Shown here in pieces: positions 1 to 9,626 of a stretch of 64,000 nt of DNA (positions are counted from its first letter, which is position 1; each line of letters begins with the position of its first letter). The DNA lies in contig NZ_JACVOL010000001.1 of NCBI RefSeq assembly GCF_018882415.1, positions 582,253 through 646,252 on the forward strand. The letters run 5' to 3'. Position numbers and translations under genes: made by a program. The notes beneath the pieces are model-generated. The model was not told the origin of the DNA. It saw only the letters and a list, made by a program, of their open reading frames with translations, and ran no database searches. Source of the DNA: Polynucleobacter sp. 86C-FISCH. Lineage in GTDB: Bacteria; Pseudomonadota; Gammaproteobacteria; Burkholderiales; Burkholderiaceae.

Positions 1-2
1 AT

Positions 3-911
3 GAAGACAATGGTCTAGCACCATGCGACAACCAATGTGGTCCTGACGGCTATTTAGACTTTTCGCCTGCTGACAAATGGATCGTCTCTCAGCTCCAAAG
101 AACTGAAGCTGATGTAGCCAAAGGTTTTGAGAACTATCGCTTTGACAACATTGCGAGCAGCATCTACCAATTTGTTTGGGATGAGTACTGTGATTGGTAT
201 TTGGAGCTTGCTAAGGTACAACTTCAAACAGGCACTCCTGCACAGCAACGCGCTACCCGTCGCACCCTGTTGCGCGTTCTAGAAACAATCTTGCGCATGG
301 CGCATCCATTGATTCCATTCATTACCGAAACGCTTTGGCAAACAGTTGGTCCGAAGTCCGGCAAAGAATTGGCCAAGCAAACCAAACAAACGATTGCACT
401 CCAACCTTATCCTGTTGCTCAGCCTGAGAAGATCGACGAGCAAAGCGAAGCTTGGGTAGCTCAGGTGAAAGCGATTGTGGATGCTTGCAGAAATCTACGT
501 GGTGAAATGCAAGTTCCCCCAGGTCAAAAAGTACCACTTTGGATTTATGGTCCAGAGGAATTCCTGGCAAAAGCCACACCTTATTTGATGGCACTTGCCA
601 AACTCACCGAGGTTAAGATTTACAGCGATGAATCTGCCCTGGAAAAAGATGCGCCTGGAGCACCAATTGCCTTGGTGGGCGATATCAAACTCCTACTCAA
701 GATTGAGGTGGATGTTGCTGCTGAACGTATTCGTCTTGGTAAAGAGATCGAGCGCTTAGCGAATGAAATCAACAAAGCTAAGGGCAAGCTAACCAATGAA
801 AGCTTTGTGGCTCGCGCCCCAGCCGAAGTGGTTGCCCAAGAAAAACAACGTCTTGCTGGTTTTGAGCAAAACCATGAGAAGCTTGTTGCACAATTAGAGC
901 GTCTGAAGTAA
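3..911 (+). CDS. valS: Valine--tRNA ligase, C-terminal part (5' truncated by window edge)
   Basis: ValRS charges tRNA-Val with valine in the cytoplasm. The reading frame is open from base 3 and lacks the N-terminal catalytic half, which lies outside the window. The visible part has the class Ia anticodon-binding region with [13 protein letters not shown], then IPFITETLW. The end is a highly charged alpha-helical segment (about the last 65 residues, [12 protein letters not shown] to [10 protein letters not shown]) typical of the ValRS C-terminal coiled-coil tRNA-binding arm. galU follows 31 bp downstream on the same strand, so the two may be co-transcribed. The identification is firm; nothing can be said about the active site. 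Confidence 0.95.
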   Translation, partial: EDNGLAPCDNQCGPDGYLDFSPADKWIVSQLQRTEADVAKGFENYRFDNIASSIYQFVWDEYCDWYLELAKVQLQTGTPAQQRATRRTLLRVLETILRMAHPLIPFITETLWQTVGPKSGKELAKQTKQTIALQPYPVAQPEKIDEQSEAWVAQVKAIVDACRNLRGEMQVPPGQKVPLWIYGPEEFLAKATPYLMALAKLTEVKIYSDESALEKDAPGAPIALVGDIKLLLKIEVDVAAERIRLGKEIERLANEINKAKGKLTNESFVARAPAEVVAQEKQRLAGFEQNHEKLVAQLERLK

Positions 912-942
912 ATAGCAGCCAAATAAAGCGATTGGAACCCAT

Positions 943-1827
943 ATGCCGTTAAGCACTAAAGCCGTCACCAAAGCAGTCTTTCCTGTTGCGGGCTTGGGTA
1001 CACGCTTTTTGCCCGCAACGAAAGCTAGCCCAAAGGAAATGTTGAATGTGGTGGATAAGCCGCTCATTCAATACGCCGTTGAAGAGGCAATCGCCGCCGG
1101 TATTACTGAAATGATTTTTGTTACTGGTCGCAGCAAACGCGCTATTGAAGATCACTTTGACAAAGCATATGAGCTCGAGGCTGAATTAGAGGCTAAAAAC
1201 AAACAGGCTCTTCTCGATATCGTTCGCAACGTTAAGCCTAGCCATGTAGATTGTGTATATGTGCGCCAACCAGAAGCGCTTGGCCTAGGTCACGCAGTTT
1301 TATGTGCGGAGAAGTTAGTGCGCGATGAGCCATTTGCCATCATCTTGGCCGACGACTTGTTGGATGGCCAGCCTCCAGTTCTCAAGCAAATGCTAAAAGT
1401 TTTTGAAGAGCAAAATGGCTCTGTAGTTGCGGTTGAAAAGATTGATCCTGCCAAGAGCAGCTCTTATGGAATTGTTTCTGGCGCCGAAGTTGCCAAAGGT
1501 ATTTATCGCCTTAACGGCATTGTAGAAAAGCCACAACCAAAGGATGCGCCGTCTAATTTAGCGGTGGTAGGGCGTTATGTTCTCTCATCCGATATCTTTA
1601 CCCATATTCGCAATCTCAAGCCTGGTGCAGGTGGCGAGATTCAGCTGACTGATGCCATTGCCTCTTTACTCAAGGAAGAGCCGGTATTTGCTTATGAGTA
1701 CGATGGCGTGCGTTATGACTGTGGCAGTAAGTTGGGCTACCTCAAGGCTTCAGTAGAGTTTGCTCTGCGCCACCCTGAAGTCTCTGCTGACTTTGCTGCT
1801 TACCTCAAGAGCCGCTCATTGACTTAA
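943..1827 (+). CDS. galU: UTP--glucose-1-phosphate uridylyltransferase
   Basis: GalU makes UDP-glucose from UTP and glucose-1-phosphate for lipopolysaccharide and other envelope glycans. The 294-residue protein has the usual length. The nucleotidyltransferase signature [12 protein letters not shown] is at residues 17-28, followed by SPKEML. Further in are the metal-binding ILADDLL segment, [12 protein letters not shown] and a C-terminal [12 protein letters not shown] that is characteristic of bacterial GalU. The ATG lies in CATATG. The gene ends at a strong bidirectional terminator shared with the convergent tusA-like/alaS pair. Confidence 0.96.
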   Translation: MPLSTKAVTKAVFPVAGLGTRFLPATKASPKEMLNVVDKPLIQYAVEEAIAAGITEMIFVTGRSKRAIEDHFDKAYELEAELEAKNKQALLDIVRNVKPSHVDCVYVRQPEALGLGHAVLCAEKLVRDEPFAIILADDLLDGQPPVLKQMLKVFEEQNGSVVAVEKIDPAKSSSYGIVSGAEVAKGIYRLNGIVEKPQPKDAPSNLAVVGRYVLSSDIFTHIRNLKPGAGGEIQLTDAIASLLKEEPVFAYEYDGVRYDCGSKLGYLKASVEFALRHPEVSADFAAYLKSRSLT

Positions 1828-1845
1828 TTTGCTTTTGGCCGAAAT

Positions 1846-1876
1846 AAAAAAGGCAGAGAGATCTCTGCCTTTTTTA
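1846..1876. terminator. Bidirectional rho-independent terminator between galU and the tusA-like gene
   Basis: GGCAGAGA and TCTCTGCC form a perfect 18-bp palindrome with an A tract before it and a T tract after it. It can therefore end galU on the plus strand and the alaS-tusA unit on the minus strand. Confidence 0.9.
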
Positions 1877-1892
1877 TTGTCATTGAGGTCCA

Positions 1893-2138
1893 CTACCTGC
1901 GCTTCATAAAAAACACCAGCACATCACCTTCGGTGGTACTGGCTAGCAACTCGTTACCAGTTTGCTTGGCAAATGCCGGAAAGTCATGAGCCGCGCCAGC
2001 ATCGGTCGCCTTAATCTTTAAGACCTCGCCAGACTGCATAGTTGCCAAAGCTTTTTTGGTGCGCAAGATTGGTAATGGGCAGTTCATACCAATGGCATCA
2101 ACCTCAGCATTAAAAGCAATATTCACCGCATCACTCAT
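1893..2138 (-). CDS. TusA-like sulfurtransferase (SirA/TusA/YedF family)
   Basis: This is an 81-residue TusA-fold protein. It has the family signature [13 protein letters not shown], with the presumed sulfur-carrying cysteine at residue 20 and the conserved CPxP. TusA-family proteins relay persulfide sulfur, for example to tRNA thiolation or molybdenum cofactor synthesis, but paralogues have different partners and I cannot tell which applies. Its ATG overlaps the alaS stop codon (ATGA), so translation is probably coupled to alaS. The context beside a tRNA synthetase fits a tRNA-thiolation role but does not prove it. Confidence 0.85.
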   Translation of the reverse strand: MSDAVNIAFNAEVDAIGMNCPLPILRTKKALATMQSGEVLKIKATDAGAAHDFPAFAKQTGNELLASTTEGDVLVFFMKRR

Positions 2139-4759
2139 TTACTTGCCACCCAGTCTTTGACGCCTGCCAAAGCAGCACCTAACTTACTTGGATCTGTGCC
2201 CCCAGCCATTGCCATCTCAGGTTTGCCGCCACCTTTTCCGCCCACTTGCTGGGCCACAAAGTTCACAAGGTCGCCTGCTTTCACTTTGCCAATCGAATCA
2301 GCTGTTACACCGGCAATCAAGCTAACTTTATCGCCCTGAACTGATGCCAACACAATAGCTGCAGTTTTGAGCTTAGCTTTAAGGGCATCCATCGTTTCAC
2401 GGAGCACACCTGCATCAGCGCCATCCAAACGAGCAGCCAATACCTTGATGCCATTGACATCAATTGCTTGACCAGCCAGTTCATCACCTTGGCTTGCAGC
2501 CAATTTGGAATTCACTTTTTCTAAGTCACGCTCTGCTTGACGCAGACTTTCTTGAAGTTGCGCAACACGATTCACCAAATCACCAGGGTGAGTTTTCAGA
2601 ATTGCTGCAGCTTCATTAATCTTATCTTCCAAGCCTTGTAAGAATTGCAATGCGTTATTACCGGTCACGGCTTCAACACGGCGAATGCCAGCAGCAACGC
2701 CGCCTTCAGAAACAATCTTTAAGCTGCCAATGTCACCAGTGCGGGATACGTGCGTGCCACCACAGAGCTCTTTAGAGCTACCAATCTCGAGCACACGTAC
2801 TTCATCACCATACTTCTCACCAAAGAGCATCATGGCACCAGTCTTTTGCGCATCATCTAAAGACATCACCTTGCCTGAAGTCGCTGTATTTTCCAAAATC
2901 TCTTGGTTAACAATATCTTCGATGCGACGAATCTGTTCTGCGGTAATCGGTGCATTGTGCGTAAAGTCAAAACGGGTCTTAGTAGCGTCTACCAAAGAAC
3001 CTTTTTGCTGTACATGATCGCCCAGCACTTCACGCAATGCTTTATGCAGAATATGCGTTGCACTATGGTTACGCATTGTGTCGGCTCTTTGCTGGGTATC
3101 AACCAATGCATTAATTGAGTCGCCCACCTTGAGTTCGCCCTCAAGCACTTCTCCTTGATGGCCAAATACATCCGCCTGAATCTTGAAGGTATCTTCGACT
3201 GCAAAACGGATACTCTCATTGCGTAGCTCACCCTTATCGCCAACCTGGCCGCCAGATTCAGCATAAAAAGGAGTGTTATCCAAAACAATCACGGCTGCAT
3301 CACCCGCTTTGACGGATGGCACTGCTGAACCATCTACGTAAAGGGCGGTTACTTTAGCGCCCTCATGCTTTAAGGTGTCATAGCCATGAAACTGGGTAGG
3401 CGCGCCCTTGTAGTCCAAGCCTTGAGCAACCTTGAACTTACCAGCCGCCCTAGCTTGATCGCGTTGCTTTTGCATCGCTACTTCAAAGCCCTCGCCATCC
3501 ACCGTCACGCCACGCTCACGACAAACGTCTGCCGTTAAATCCAATGGGAATCCAAAAGTGTCATGCAAACGGAAGGCAGTCTCACCATCAACCACTTTTG
3601 CGCCACCAGCTAAAGCGCCATCCAGAATTTCCATGCCGTTAGCAATAGTTTGGAAGAAGCGCTCTTCTTCTTGCTTAATAACTTCACTCACTTTATCTTG
3701 CGCAGCACGCAACTCTGGATAGGCATCACCCATCTCTTTAACAAGCGCAGGAACTAATTGATAAAAGAATGGTTTGCGTGCGCCCAACTTATATCCATGA
3801 CGAATAGCCCGACGTGCAATACGACGCAAGACATACCCACGACCTGCATTACCGGGAATCACACCGTCCACCACGATGAAACTACATGCACGAATATGGT
3901 CAGCAATCACTTTGAGTGAAGGGCTATCTGCATCGCAATTTTCACCGCCAGCAGCATCTACCGCTTCCTTCGAAGCCTTGAGGAGATTGACGAAGAGGTC
4001 AATTTCATAATTGGAGTGAACGTGCTGCAACACTGCAGCAATTCGCTCAAGACCCATACCGGTATCAACGCTCGGCTTGGGCAGTGGATGCATCACACCA
4101 GCTTCATCTCGGTTGAACTGCATGAAAACGTTATTCCAAATTTCGATATAACGATCGCCATCTTCATCCGGGCTTCCAGGAGGACCACCAGCAATGTGGT
4201 CACCGTGATCGTAAAAAATCTCAGTGCATGGTCCACATGGACCTGTGTCGCCCATCATCCAAAAGTTGTCTGATGCGTAGCGTGCGCCCTTGTTATCGCC
4301 AATGCGAATAATGCGATCAACTGGAATGCCAATCTGTTTATTCCAAATCTCAAAAGCCTCATCATCTTCGGCGTACACCGTTACCAAGAGCTTTTCTTTA
4401 GGTAATTTAAATGTCTGGGTCAATAAGTCCCAGGCAAATTGGATGGCTTCCTTCTTGAAATAGTCCCCAAACGAGAAATTTCCCAACATTTCAAAAAAGG
4501 TGTGATGGCGAGCGGTATAACCCACGTTATCCAAGTCATTGTGTTTACCACCTGCCCTGATGCACTTTTGGGCAGTCGTAGCACGGTTGTAAGGGCGCTT
4601 ATCGAACCCTAAAAACACGTCCTTGAACTGGTTCATACCCGCATTGGTAAATAGTAGGGTTGGGTCATCCCCCGGAACTACCGGGCTGGACGGGACGATT
4701 TGGTGGCCTTTTTGGGCGAAGAAATCCAGGTAAGCCTGGCGAATTTGGGAGACTTTCAT
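2135..4759 (-). CDS. alaS: Alanine--tRNA ligase
   Basis: AlaRS charges tRNA-Ala and clears mischarged Ser/Gly-tRNA. At 874 residues it matches full-length bacterial AlaRS. The N-terminal class II catalytic core starts at once ([14 protein letters not shown], then [18 protein letters not shown]). The editing domain carries the HxxxH zinc motif in [12 protein letters not shown] near residue 570 and CGGTH near 670. A C-terminal coiled coil precedes the glycine-rich C-Ala domain ([16 protein letters not shown]). No Shine-Dalgarno precedes the ATG. A GATAAT hexamer ends 7 nt upstream and palindromes cover the promoter region. The downstream tusA-like gene overlaps by 4 bp. Confidence 0.97.
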   Translation of the reverse strand: MKVSQIRQAYLDFFAQKGHQIVPSSPVVPGDDPTLLFTNAGMNQFKDVFLGFDKRPYNRATTAQKCIRAGGKHNDLDNVGYTARHHTFFEMLGNFSFGDYFKKEAIQFAWDLLTQTFKLPKEKLLVTVYAEDDEAFEIWNKQIGIPVDRIIRIGDNKGARYASDNFWMMGDTGPCGPCTEIFYDHGDHIAGGPPGSPDEDGDRYIEIWNNVFMQFNRDEAGVMHPLPKPSVDTGMGLERIAAVLQHVHSNYEIDLFVNLLKASKEAVDAAGGENCDADSPSLKVIADHIRACSFIVVDGVIPGNAGRGYVLRRIARRAIRHGYKLGARKPFFYQLVPALVKEMGDAYPELRAAQDKVSEVIKQEEERFFQTIANGMEILDGALAGGAKVVDGETAFRLHDTFGFPLDLTADVCRERGVTVDGEGFEVAMQKQRDQARAAGKFKVAQGLDYKGAPTQFHGYDTLKHEGAKVTALYVDGSAVPSVKAGDAAVIVLDNTPFYAESGGQVGDKGELRNESIRFAVEDTFKIQADVFGHQGEVLEGELKVGDSINALVDTQQRADTMRNHSATHILHKALREVLGDHVQQKGSLVDATKTRFDFTHNAPITAEQIRRIEDIVNQEILENTATSGKVMSLDDAQKTGAMMLFGEKYGDEVRVLEIGSSKELCGGTHVSRTGDIGSLKIVSEGGVAAGIRRVEAVTGNNALQFLQGLEDKINEAAAILKTHPGDLVNRVAQLQESLRQAERDLEKVNSKLAASQGDELAGQAIDVNGIKVLAARLDGADAGVLRETMDALKAKLKTAAIVLASVQGDKVSLIAGVTADSIGKVKAGDLVNFVAQQVGGKGGGKPEMAMAGGTDPSKLGAALAGVKDWVASK

Positions 4760-4807
4760 GCCGATAATTATCGCATTGGCACTAGCCTAGGGCAAACGCT
4801 AGGCTAG
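4760..4807 (-). promoter_or_regulatory. alaS promoter region with two palindromes
   Basis: On the minus strand an extended -10-like TGCGATAAT (hexamer at 4767-4772) ends 7 nt before the alaS ATG, which would put the transcript start next to the start codon. It lies inside the perfect 12-bp palindrome CGATAATTATCG (4762-4773). Upstream is an inverted repeat, CTAGCCTAG-N8-CTAGGCTAG (4782-4807), overlapping the expected -35 zone (TTGCCC). Such symmetry suggests an operator. AlaRS autorepression through a palindrome is known in E. coli; its conservation here is inference. Confidence 0.5.
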
Positions 4808-4881
4808 AAGCGCTAAACCTGCCTTACAATCCCACAACATCAATAAAAATCGGCAGTTAAGTCGACAATAAGGAGAGCAAC

Positions 4882-5343
4882 TTGAAAATTCGCAATCAAC
4901 GGGATTTTGGGGCCGGGATCATGTATATGGTCATTGGCCTCTTCTTCGCCATCATGGCCACAAATTACCCAATGGGAACTGCCGCCAAAATGGGTCCTGG
5001 CTATTTCCCGTTCTACTTGGGCATCTTAATGTTCCTATTAGGCCTTTTAGTAGCGGTTAAGGCCTTTGGTGCCAAAGCAGCGATTGAATCTATCCCTAAA
5101 TTTAATTGGCGCATCATGGCGCAAATTACTGGTGCAGTAGTGCTTTATGGTCTATTGCTTCCACGTATGGGATTCTTGGTTGCCATCGTGGTATTGGTTT
5201 TTGTTGCTGCTAGCGCCAGCAGAGAATTTACTTGGAAGGGCACTGCTATTAATGCAGCCTTCTTAGTGACATTTACTTATTCAGTGTTTGTGTTGGGCCT
5301 GAAACTTCAGTTCCCACTCCTGCCTGTATTCCTACAACAATAA
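4882..5343 (+). CDS. tctB: Tripartite tricarboxylate transporter small membrane subunit, TctB family
   Basis: TctB is the small four-helix membrane protein of tripartite tricarboxylate (TTT) transporters, which import organic acids using a periplasmic binding protein. The 153-residue protein shows hydrophobic segments near residues 12-30, 42-62, 78-98 and 103-145. The GPGYFPFYLGILMFLLG region is typical of TctB. The start is TTG, supported by AGGAGA 5 nt upstream (4871-4876) and no nearby ATG that keeps the first helix. tctA follows after 19 bp. No tctC binding-protein gene is adjacent. Confidence 0.88.
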   Translation: MKIRNQRDFGAGIMYMVIGLFFAIMATNYPMGTAAKMGPGYFPFYLGILMFLLGLLVAVKAFGAKAAIESIPKFNWRIMAQITGAVVLYGLLLPRMGFLVAIVVLVFVAASASREFTWKGTAINAAFLVTFTYSVFVLGLKLQFPLLPVFLQQ

Positions 5344-5362
5344 CGAACCGGGACTCTGAAAA

Positions 5363-6865
5363 ATGGATTTATTTGCTAACTTAGCTCTCGGTTTTGATAC
5401 CGCGTTCACATTACAAAATCTTCTGTACTGCCTTATCGGCTGTATCTTAGGGACATTGATTGGTGTTCTGCCAGGTCTTGGCCCTATCGCAACGATTGCG
5501 ATGTTGTTGCCAGCAACCTATGCCCTGCCTCCAATCGCTGCTTTGATTATGTTGGCTGGTATTTATTACGGCTCACAATATGGTGGATCTACTACAGCGA
5601 TTTTGCTCAACATTCCGGGGGAGACGTCGTCGGTGGTAACCGCGATTGATGGCTACCAAATGGCCCGCAATGGTCGAGCTGGTGTTGCCCTCTTCACTGC
5701 AGGTACCGCCTCTTTCTTCGCAGGTTGCGTAGCAACTTTGGTATTGGCAGCTTTTGCAGCGCCGCTTTCTCAACTCGCATTTAAGTTTGGTCCCGCCGAG
5801 TACTTCTCGCTGATGGTCTTAGGCTTGATCGGTGCCGTTGTTTTGGCATCCGGCTCCTTGATCAAAGCGATTGGCATGATCATCTTGGGTCTCTTGATGG
5901 GCTTGATTGGTACCGACGTGAACTCCGGTGTGTCACGCTACGCATTTGATATTCCTGAGCTCAGCGATGGTATCGGCTTCGTTGCGGTTGCCATGGGTGT
6001 ATTCGGCTTTGCAGAAATCATGGGTAACCTTGAAAAGACCGGTGACGATGAGGGCTTCCTCAATAAGCTCACCAGCATGGTACCTAGCAAGAATGATGTG
6101 AAGCGTATGGTTCCATCAATTTTGCGTGGCACAACCATCGGCTCTGTTTTGGGAATTCTGCCAGGCGGTGGCGCTGCATTGGCCGCATTTGGCGCCTACT
6201 CTGTTGAAAAGAAAACATCCAAGTACAGCAGTGAGTTCGGCAAAGGTGCGATTGAAGGTGTTGCTGGTCCTGAGGCAGCAAATAACGCTGCTGCTCAAAC
6301 CTCATTCATTCCATTGCTCACATTGGGTATCCCACCAAATGCCGTGATGGCTTTGATGGTTGGCGCGATGACTATTCATAACATCCAACCAGGTCCACAG
6401 GTAATGACCAGCAACCCAGCTTTGTTCTGGGGTCTGATTGCTTCCATGTGGATTGGTAACGTGATGTTGATTCTCTTGAACTTGCCTTTGATTGGTATCT
6501 GGGTAAAGCTCTTGAAGATTCCTTATCGCTTCCTCTACCCAGCAATTTTGGTGTTCTGCTGTATCGGCGTGTACACCGTAAATAACACTGTGTTTGATGT
6601 TTATGTAACCGCAGGCTTTGGCTTGATTGGTTACCTATTCTTCAAACTGGGTTGCGAACCACCTCCATTGTTGTTGGGCTTCGTGCTCGGACCAATGATG
6701 GAAGAAAACTTCCGTCGCGCCCTATTGTTATCTCGTGGTGACTTCTCCACTTTTGTAACCCGCCCACTTTCCTTAGGCTTGCTGATTGCAGCAGCCCTTT
6801 TGGTAGTGATCGTGGCTCTGCCAGCAGTGAAGAAGACTCGCGAAGAGGCGTTTGTGGAAGATTAA
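5363..6865 (+). CDS. tctA: Tripartite tricarboxylate transporter large permease, TctA family
   Basis: TctA is the large inner-membrane permease of TTT transporters. The 500-residue length and about 11-12 hydrophobic segments fit the family. The conserved glycine/proline-rich repeats GVLPGLGPIATIAMLLPATY (near residue 33) and GILPGGGAALAAFGAYSVEKK (near 265) are present. So are YYGSQYGGSTTAILLNIPGE near 71 and the matching LLTLGIPPNAVMALMVGA in the second half, reflecting the internal duplication. The substrate cannot be read from sequence. The gene ends at a hairpin terminator immediately before glnS. Confidence 0.93.
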   Translation: MDLFANLALGFDTAFTLQNLLYCLIGCILGTLIGVLPGLGPIATIAMLLPATYALPPIAALIMLAGIYYGSQYGGSTTAILLNIPGETSSVVTAIDGYQMARNGRAGVALFTAGTASFFAGCVATLVLAAFAAPLSQLAFKFGPAEYFSLMVLGLIGAVVLASGSLIKAIGMIILGLLMGLIGTDVNSGVSRYAFDIPELSDGIGFVAVAMGVFGFAEIMGNLEKTGDDEGFLNKLTSMVPSKNDVKRMVPSILRGTTIGSVLGILPGGGAALAAFGAYSVEKKTSKYSSEFGKGAIEGVAGPEAANNAAAQTSFIPLLTLGIPPNAVMALMVGAMTIHNIQPGPQVMTSNPALFWGLIASMWIGNVMLILLNLPLIGIWVKLLKIPYRFLYPAILVFCCIGVYTVNNTVFDVYVTAGFGLIGYLFFKLGCEPPPLLLGFVLGPMMEENFRRALLLSRGDFSTFVTRPLSLGLLIAAALLVVIVALPAVKKTREEAFVED

Positions 6866-6885
6866 TTCCCGCCACCTCTCCAGAA

Positions 6886-6916
6886 ACAAGCCCGCAGCAG
6901 TTTGCGGGCTTTTTCT
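6886..6916 (+). terminator. Rho-independent terminator after tctA
   Basis: AGCCCGCA and TGCGGGCT pair around a short loop (CAGTT), followed by a T-rich run. It closes the tctBA unit and lies just upstream of the glnS promoter region. Confidence 0.85.
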
Positions 6917-6937
6917 TTATGGGCCAAGGGTTTTCTC

Positions 6938-6949
6938 TACAATGTGGCT
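6938..6949 (+). promoter_or_regulatory. Candidate -10 element of a leaderless glnS transcript
   Basis: TACAAT (6938-6943) is followed by exactly six bases and then the glnS ATG at 6950, so a standard +1 would fall on the A of ATG. No Shine-Dalgarno is visible, and no convincing -35 was found. The tctA terminator just upstream implies that glnS needs its own promoter here. Confidence 0.45.
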
Positions 6950-8722
6950 ATGTCCCAAGATAGCAAACCCTCCAAAGCAAATGCCGGCGCTGTAGCCGAA
7001 CCGTCTAACTTCTTACGTCAGATCATTGATCATGACTTGGCAAGCGGCGCTTTTTCACAGCGTACTAATTTAGCTGGCGAGGCTATCCCATCAATCATCA
7101 CCCGCTTTCCGCCTGAGCCGAATGGCTACTTGCATATTGGTCACGCCAAAAGTATTTGCTTGAACTTTGGCTTGGCTGCTGATTACAACAATCAAGCAGG
7201 TGGTGCTCGCTGCAATATGCGTCTGGACGATACCAATCCAGTCAAAGAAGATGTTGAGTACGCCGATAGTATTTTGGATGCAGTGAAGTGGTTAGGCTTT
7301 GATTGGGGAACCCATCTTTATCATGCAAGCGATTACTTTGATCGCCTCTATGAGTTTGCTGAGATATTGATTCAAAATGGCAAAGCGTATGTAGATAGCC
7401 AGAGTGCTGATGACATCCATACCAATCGCGGCAACTTTGGGCAAGTAGGAAAAAACAGTCCTTATCGCGATCGCAGCCCAGAAGAAAATCTGCAGCTATT
7501 CCGCGAGATGCGTGATGGCAAATTCAAAGATGGTGAGCATGTACTGCGCTTGAAGATTGATATGGCACATCCGAACATCGTGATGCGTGATCCTGTGGTT
7601 TATCGCATCCGCCATACCGATCACCATCGTACCGGCAGCAAGTGGTGTATTTATCCCCTATATGACTTTACCCACTGCATCTCCGATGCCTTAGAGAATG
7701 TCTCCCATTCCATATGCACACTGGAGTTTGAGAACAACCGCCCGCTCTACGACTGGATTGTGAATTCTCTAAAAGAATTGGGCGTATTTAAAGATCCAGT
7801 ACCGCATCAGTATGAATTCGCTCGCCTCAATCTGACTTATACGATCACCAGCAAACGCAAGTTATTGCAACTGGTTGAAGAAAAGCATGTTGAAGGCTGG
7901 GATGATCCACGCATGCCAACTATTGTGGGTATCCGCCGTCGCGGCTACACCCCAGAAAGCATTCGTTTGTTCTGTGAACGCATTGGCGTTTCAAAGGCAG
8001 ACAGCTGGATTGATATGAGCACTCTTGATCAGGCGCTACGCGATGATCTTGAAGTCAGGGCACCACGCGCTACCGCAGTACTGAAACCACTCAAGCTCGT
8101 AGTAGAAAACTTTGATGCTTCAGCAAAAGAGGCTTGCTCAGCACCACGTCACCCCAATCATCCAGAATGGGGTAATCGTGAGTTTAATTTCACCCGCGAA
8201 CTATGGATTGAAGCAGATGACTTTATGCAAGAGCCAATCAAAGGGTTCTTCAGACTGTATCCGCCAATTGGCGATCAACCCGGTAGTCGCGTTCGCTTAC
8301 GCCATGGCTTTGTAGTCGAGTGCACCGGCTTTGAAACAGATGCACAAGGCAATGTCACGCAAGTTAATGTGACTCACTTCCCTGATAGCAAGAGCGGGAC
8401 CCCAGGCTCCAATAACTACAAGGTCAAGGGCAATATTCATTGGATTAGCGCCGCTGAGGCCATTCCCACTGAAGTGCGTCTTTATGACCACCTTTTTAGC
8501 GACCCTCATCCAGACAGCGGTGATAAGAATTTCCTAGATGCAATTAACTCCAACTCCAAGCAAACGATTGCCGCTTATTTAGAGCCCTGCATGAAAGATG
8601 CTAAGCCTGAAGACCGCTTTCAGTTTGAGCGCCACGGTTACTTTGTTGCTGACCAAAAAGATTGTCAGCCTGGCAAGCCAGTATTTAACCGTACTGTTGG
8701 CCTTAAGGATTCTTGGAAATAG
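6950..8722 (+). CDS. glnS: Glutamine--tRNA ligase
   Basis: GlnRS charges tRNA-Gln; having it implies direct glutaminylation. I chose the ATG at 6950 (590 aa, MSQDSKPS), because the longer open frame from 6902 would run through the tctA terminator. The class I HIGH motif is at residues 62-65 in EPNGYLHIGHAKS. The KMSKS equivalent is TITSKRKL near residue 295, as in other GlnRS. The C-terminal beta-barrel anticodon domain follows (RLYPPIGDQPGSRVRLRHG). The 3' end overlaps the convergent SDR gene by 20 bp. Confidence 0.95.
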   Translation: MSQDSKPSKANAGAVAEPSNFLRQIIDHDLASGAFSQRTNLAGEAIPSIITRFPPEPNGYLHIGHAKSICLNFGLAADYNNQAGGARCNMRLDDTNPVKEDVEYADSILDAVKWLGFDWGTHLYHASDYFDRLYEFAEILIQNGKAYVDSQSADDIHTNRGNFGQVGKNSPYRDRSPEENLQLFREMRDGKFKDGEHVLRLKIDMAHPNIVMRDPVVYRIRHTDHHRTGSKWCIYPLYDFTHCISDALENVSHSICTLEFENNRPLYDWIVNSLKELGVFKDPVPHQYEFARLNLTYTITSKRKLLQLVEEKHVEGWDDPRMPTIVGIRRRGYTPESIRLFCERIGVSKADSWIDMSTLDQALRDDLEVRAPRATAVLKPLKLVVENFDASAKEACSAPRHPNHPEWGNREFNFTRELWIEADDFMQEPIKGFFRLYPPIGDQPGSRVRLRHGFVVECTGFETDAQGNVTQVNVTHFPDSKSGTPGSNNYKVKGNIHWISAAEAIPTEVRLYDHLFSDPHPDSGDKNFLDAINSNSKQTIAAYLEPCMKDAKPEDRFQFERHGYFVADQKDCQPGKPVFNRTVGLKDSWK

Positions 8723-9599
8723 TTTTTAGAAAATGCCCTACGCTTGGATAGCGTAGCGGTGTTTTAAGTTCATGTAAGCGCGCATTAGTCACTCTACGAG
8801 ATTCGCGCATAAATGACCACAGCATCGGGCTGACAATTTTCTGCAACTCTTTGCCAGGCAATCTAGCCGGTCTTTGTAGCCCAAAGGCATCAGCCACTTC
8901 ATCAAAGTAATCACCCATCTTCGTTTCACCACCATCGCAGGCATTAATGATGCGCTGAGGTTTGCCGTGATACACCGCCGCACATACCAACCTTGCTAAA
9001 TCATCACTTTGGATATGGTTAGAGTAGGCGTCCTCTTCAGCTACTAGTGCTGGTGTTTTGGACTCTAGACGCTCTATTGGCAAACGGTCAGCGGCGTAAA
9101 TTCCTGGGACACGCAAAATGGTTACGGCCACGCCATTAGCAGGACCCCATAAGCGTAGTACTCGCTCGGCATCCACCCTTCTTTTGGCGCGTTCACTTTG
9201 GGGGTTTACTGGGGTAATTTCACTCACTTTGGCGCCCCGATGATCCCCATAGACACCTGTAGTGCTGATGTAGATTAGACGTCTGACGGCATTAGAGCCT
9301 TGGGCTAAAATTCGAACTAGGTTGCGGGTTCGGCAATCGCGATTTCCACTATTTTGAGGTGGTGCCAAATGAATCACGGTTTGCGCTAAACCGGCCAGGC
9401 GCCATAAAGACTCTGGTTGATCCAGGTTACCCAAAATGGGAATCGCGCCAACCTCCCTCAACTCCTGAAAGCGATTCTGCTGAGAAGTAAGTGCAAAAAC
9501 ACGATGACTTCGCGAGAGCTGCTTGGCCACCCGAAGACCAATATCTCCGCAGCCAATAATCAGGATTGAAGGTTTACCAAAAGATTGCATAAGTGACAT
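8703..9599 (-). CDS. NAD(P)-binding SDR/epimerase-like protein (YeeZ type)
   Basis: This 298-residue protein has an N-terminal Rossmann nucleotide-binding motif (LIIGCGDIGLRVAKQL, near residues 13-28). It also has ISTTGVYGD near residue 110, resembling the extended-SDR active-site region, and later VPGIYAADRLPIERL and NACDGGETKMGDYFDEVA. This pattern matches the uncharacterised YeeZ-like epimerase/dehydratase family. The substrate is unknown. Its 3' end overlaps glnS. Its start is divergent from the AscD-like reductase with only 27 bp between them. Confidence 0.75.
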   Translation of the reverse strand: MSLMQSFGKPSILIIGCGDIGLRVAKQLSRSHRVFALTSQQNRFQELREVGAIPILGNLDQPESLWRLAGLAQTVIHLAPPQNSGNRDCRTRNLVRILAQGSNAVRRLIYISTTGVYGDHRGAKVSEITPVNPQSERAKRRVDAERVLRLWGPANGVAVTILRVPGIYAADRLPIERLESKTPALVAEEDAYSNHIQSDDLARLVCAAVYHGKPQRIINACDGGETKMGDYFDEVADAFGLQRPARLPGKELQKIVSPMLWSFMRESRRVTNARLHELKTPLRYPSVGHFLKTISKNP

Positions 9600-9626
9600 C
9601 GTAACGATTTATTGAAAGGAATGAGA

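Noticed and set aside
6902..6949. N-terminal extension of GlnRS from a TTG at 6902
   Set aside because: It would run through the tctA terminator hairpin and adds residues unlike the family; the ATG at 6950 is a better start.
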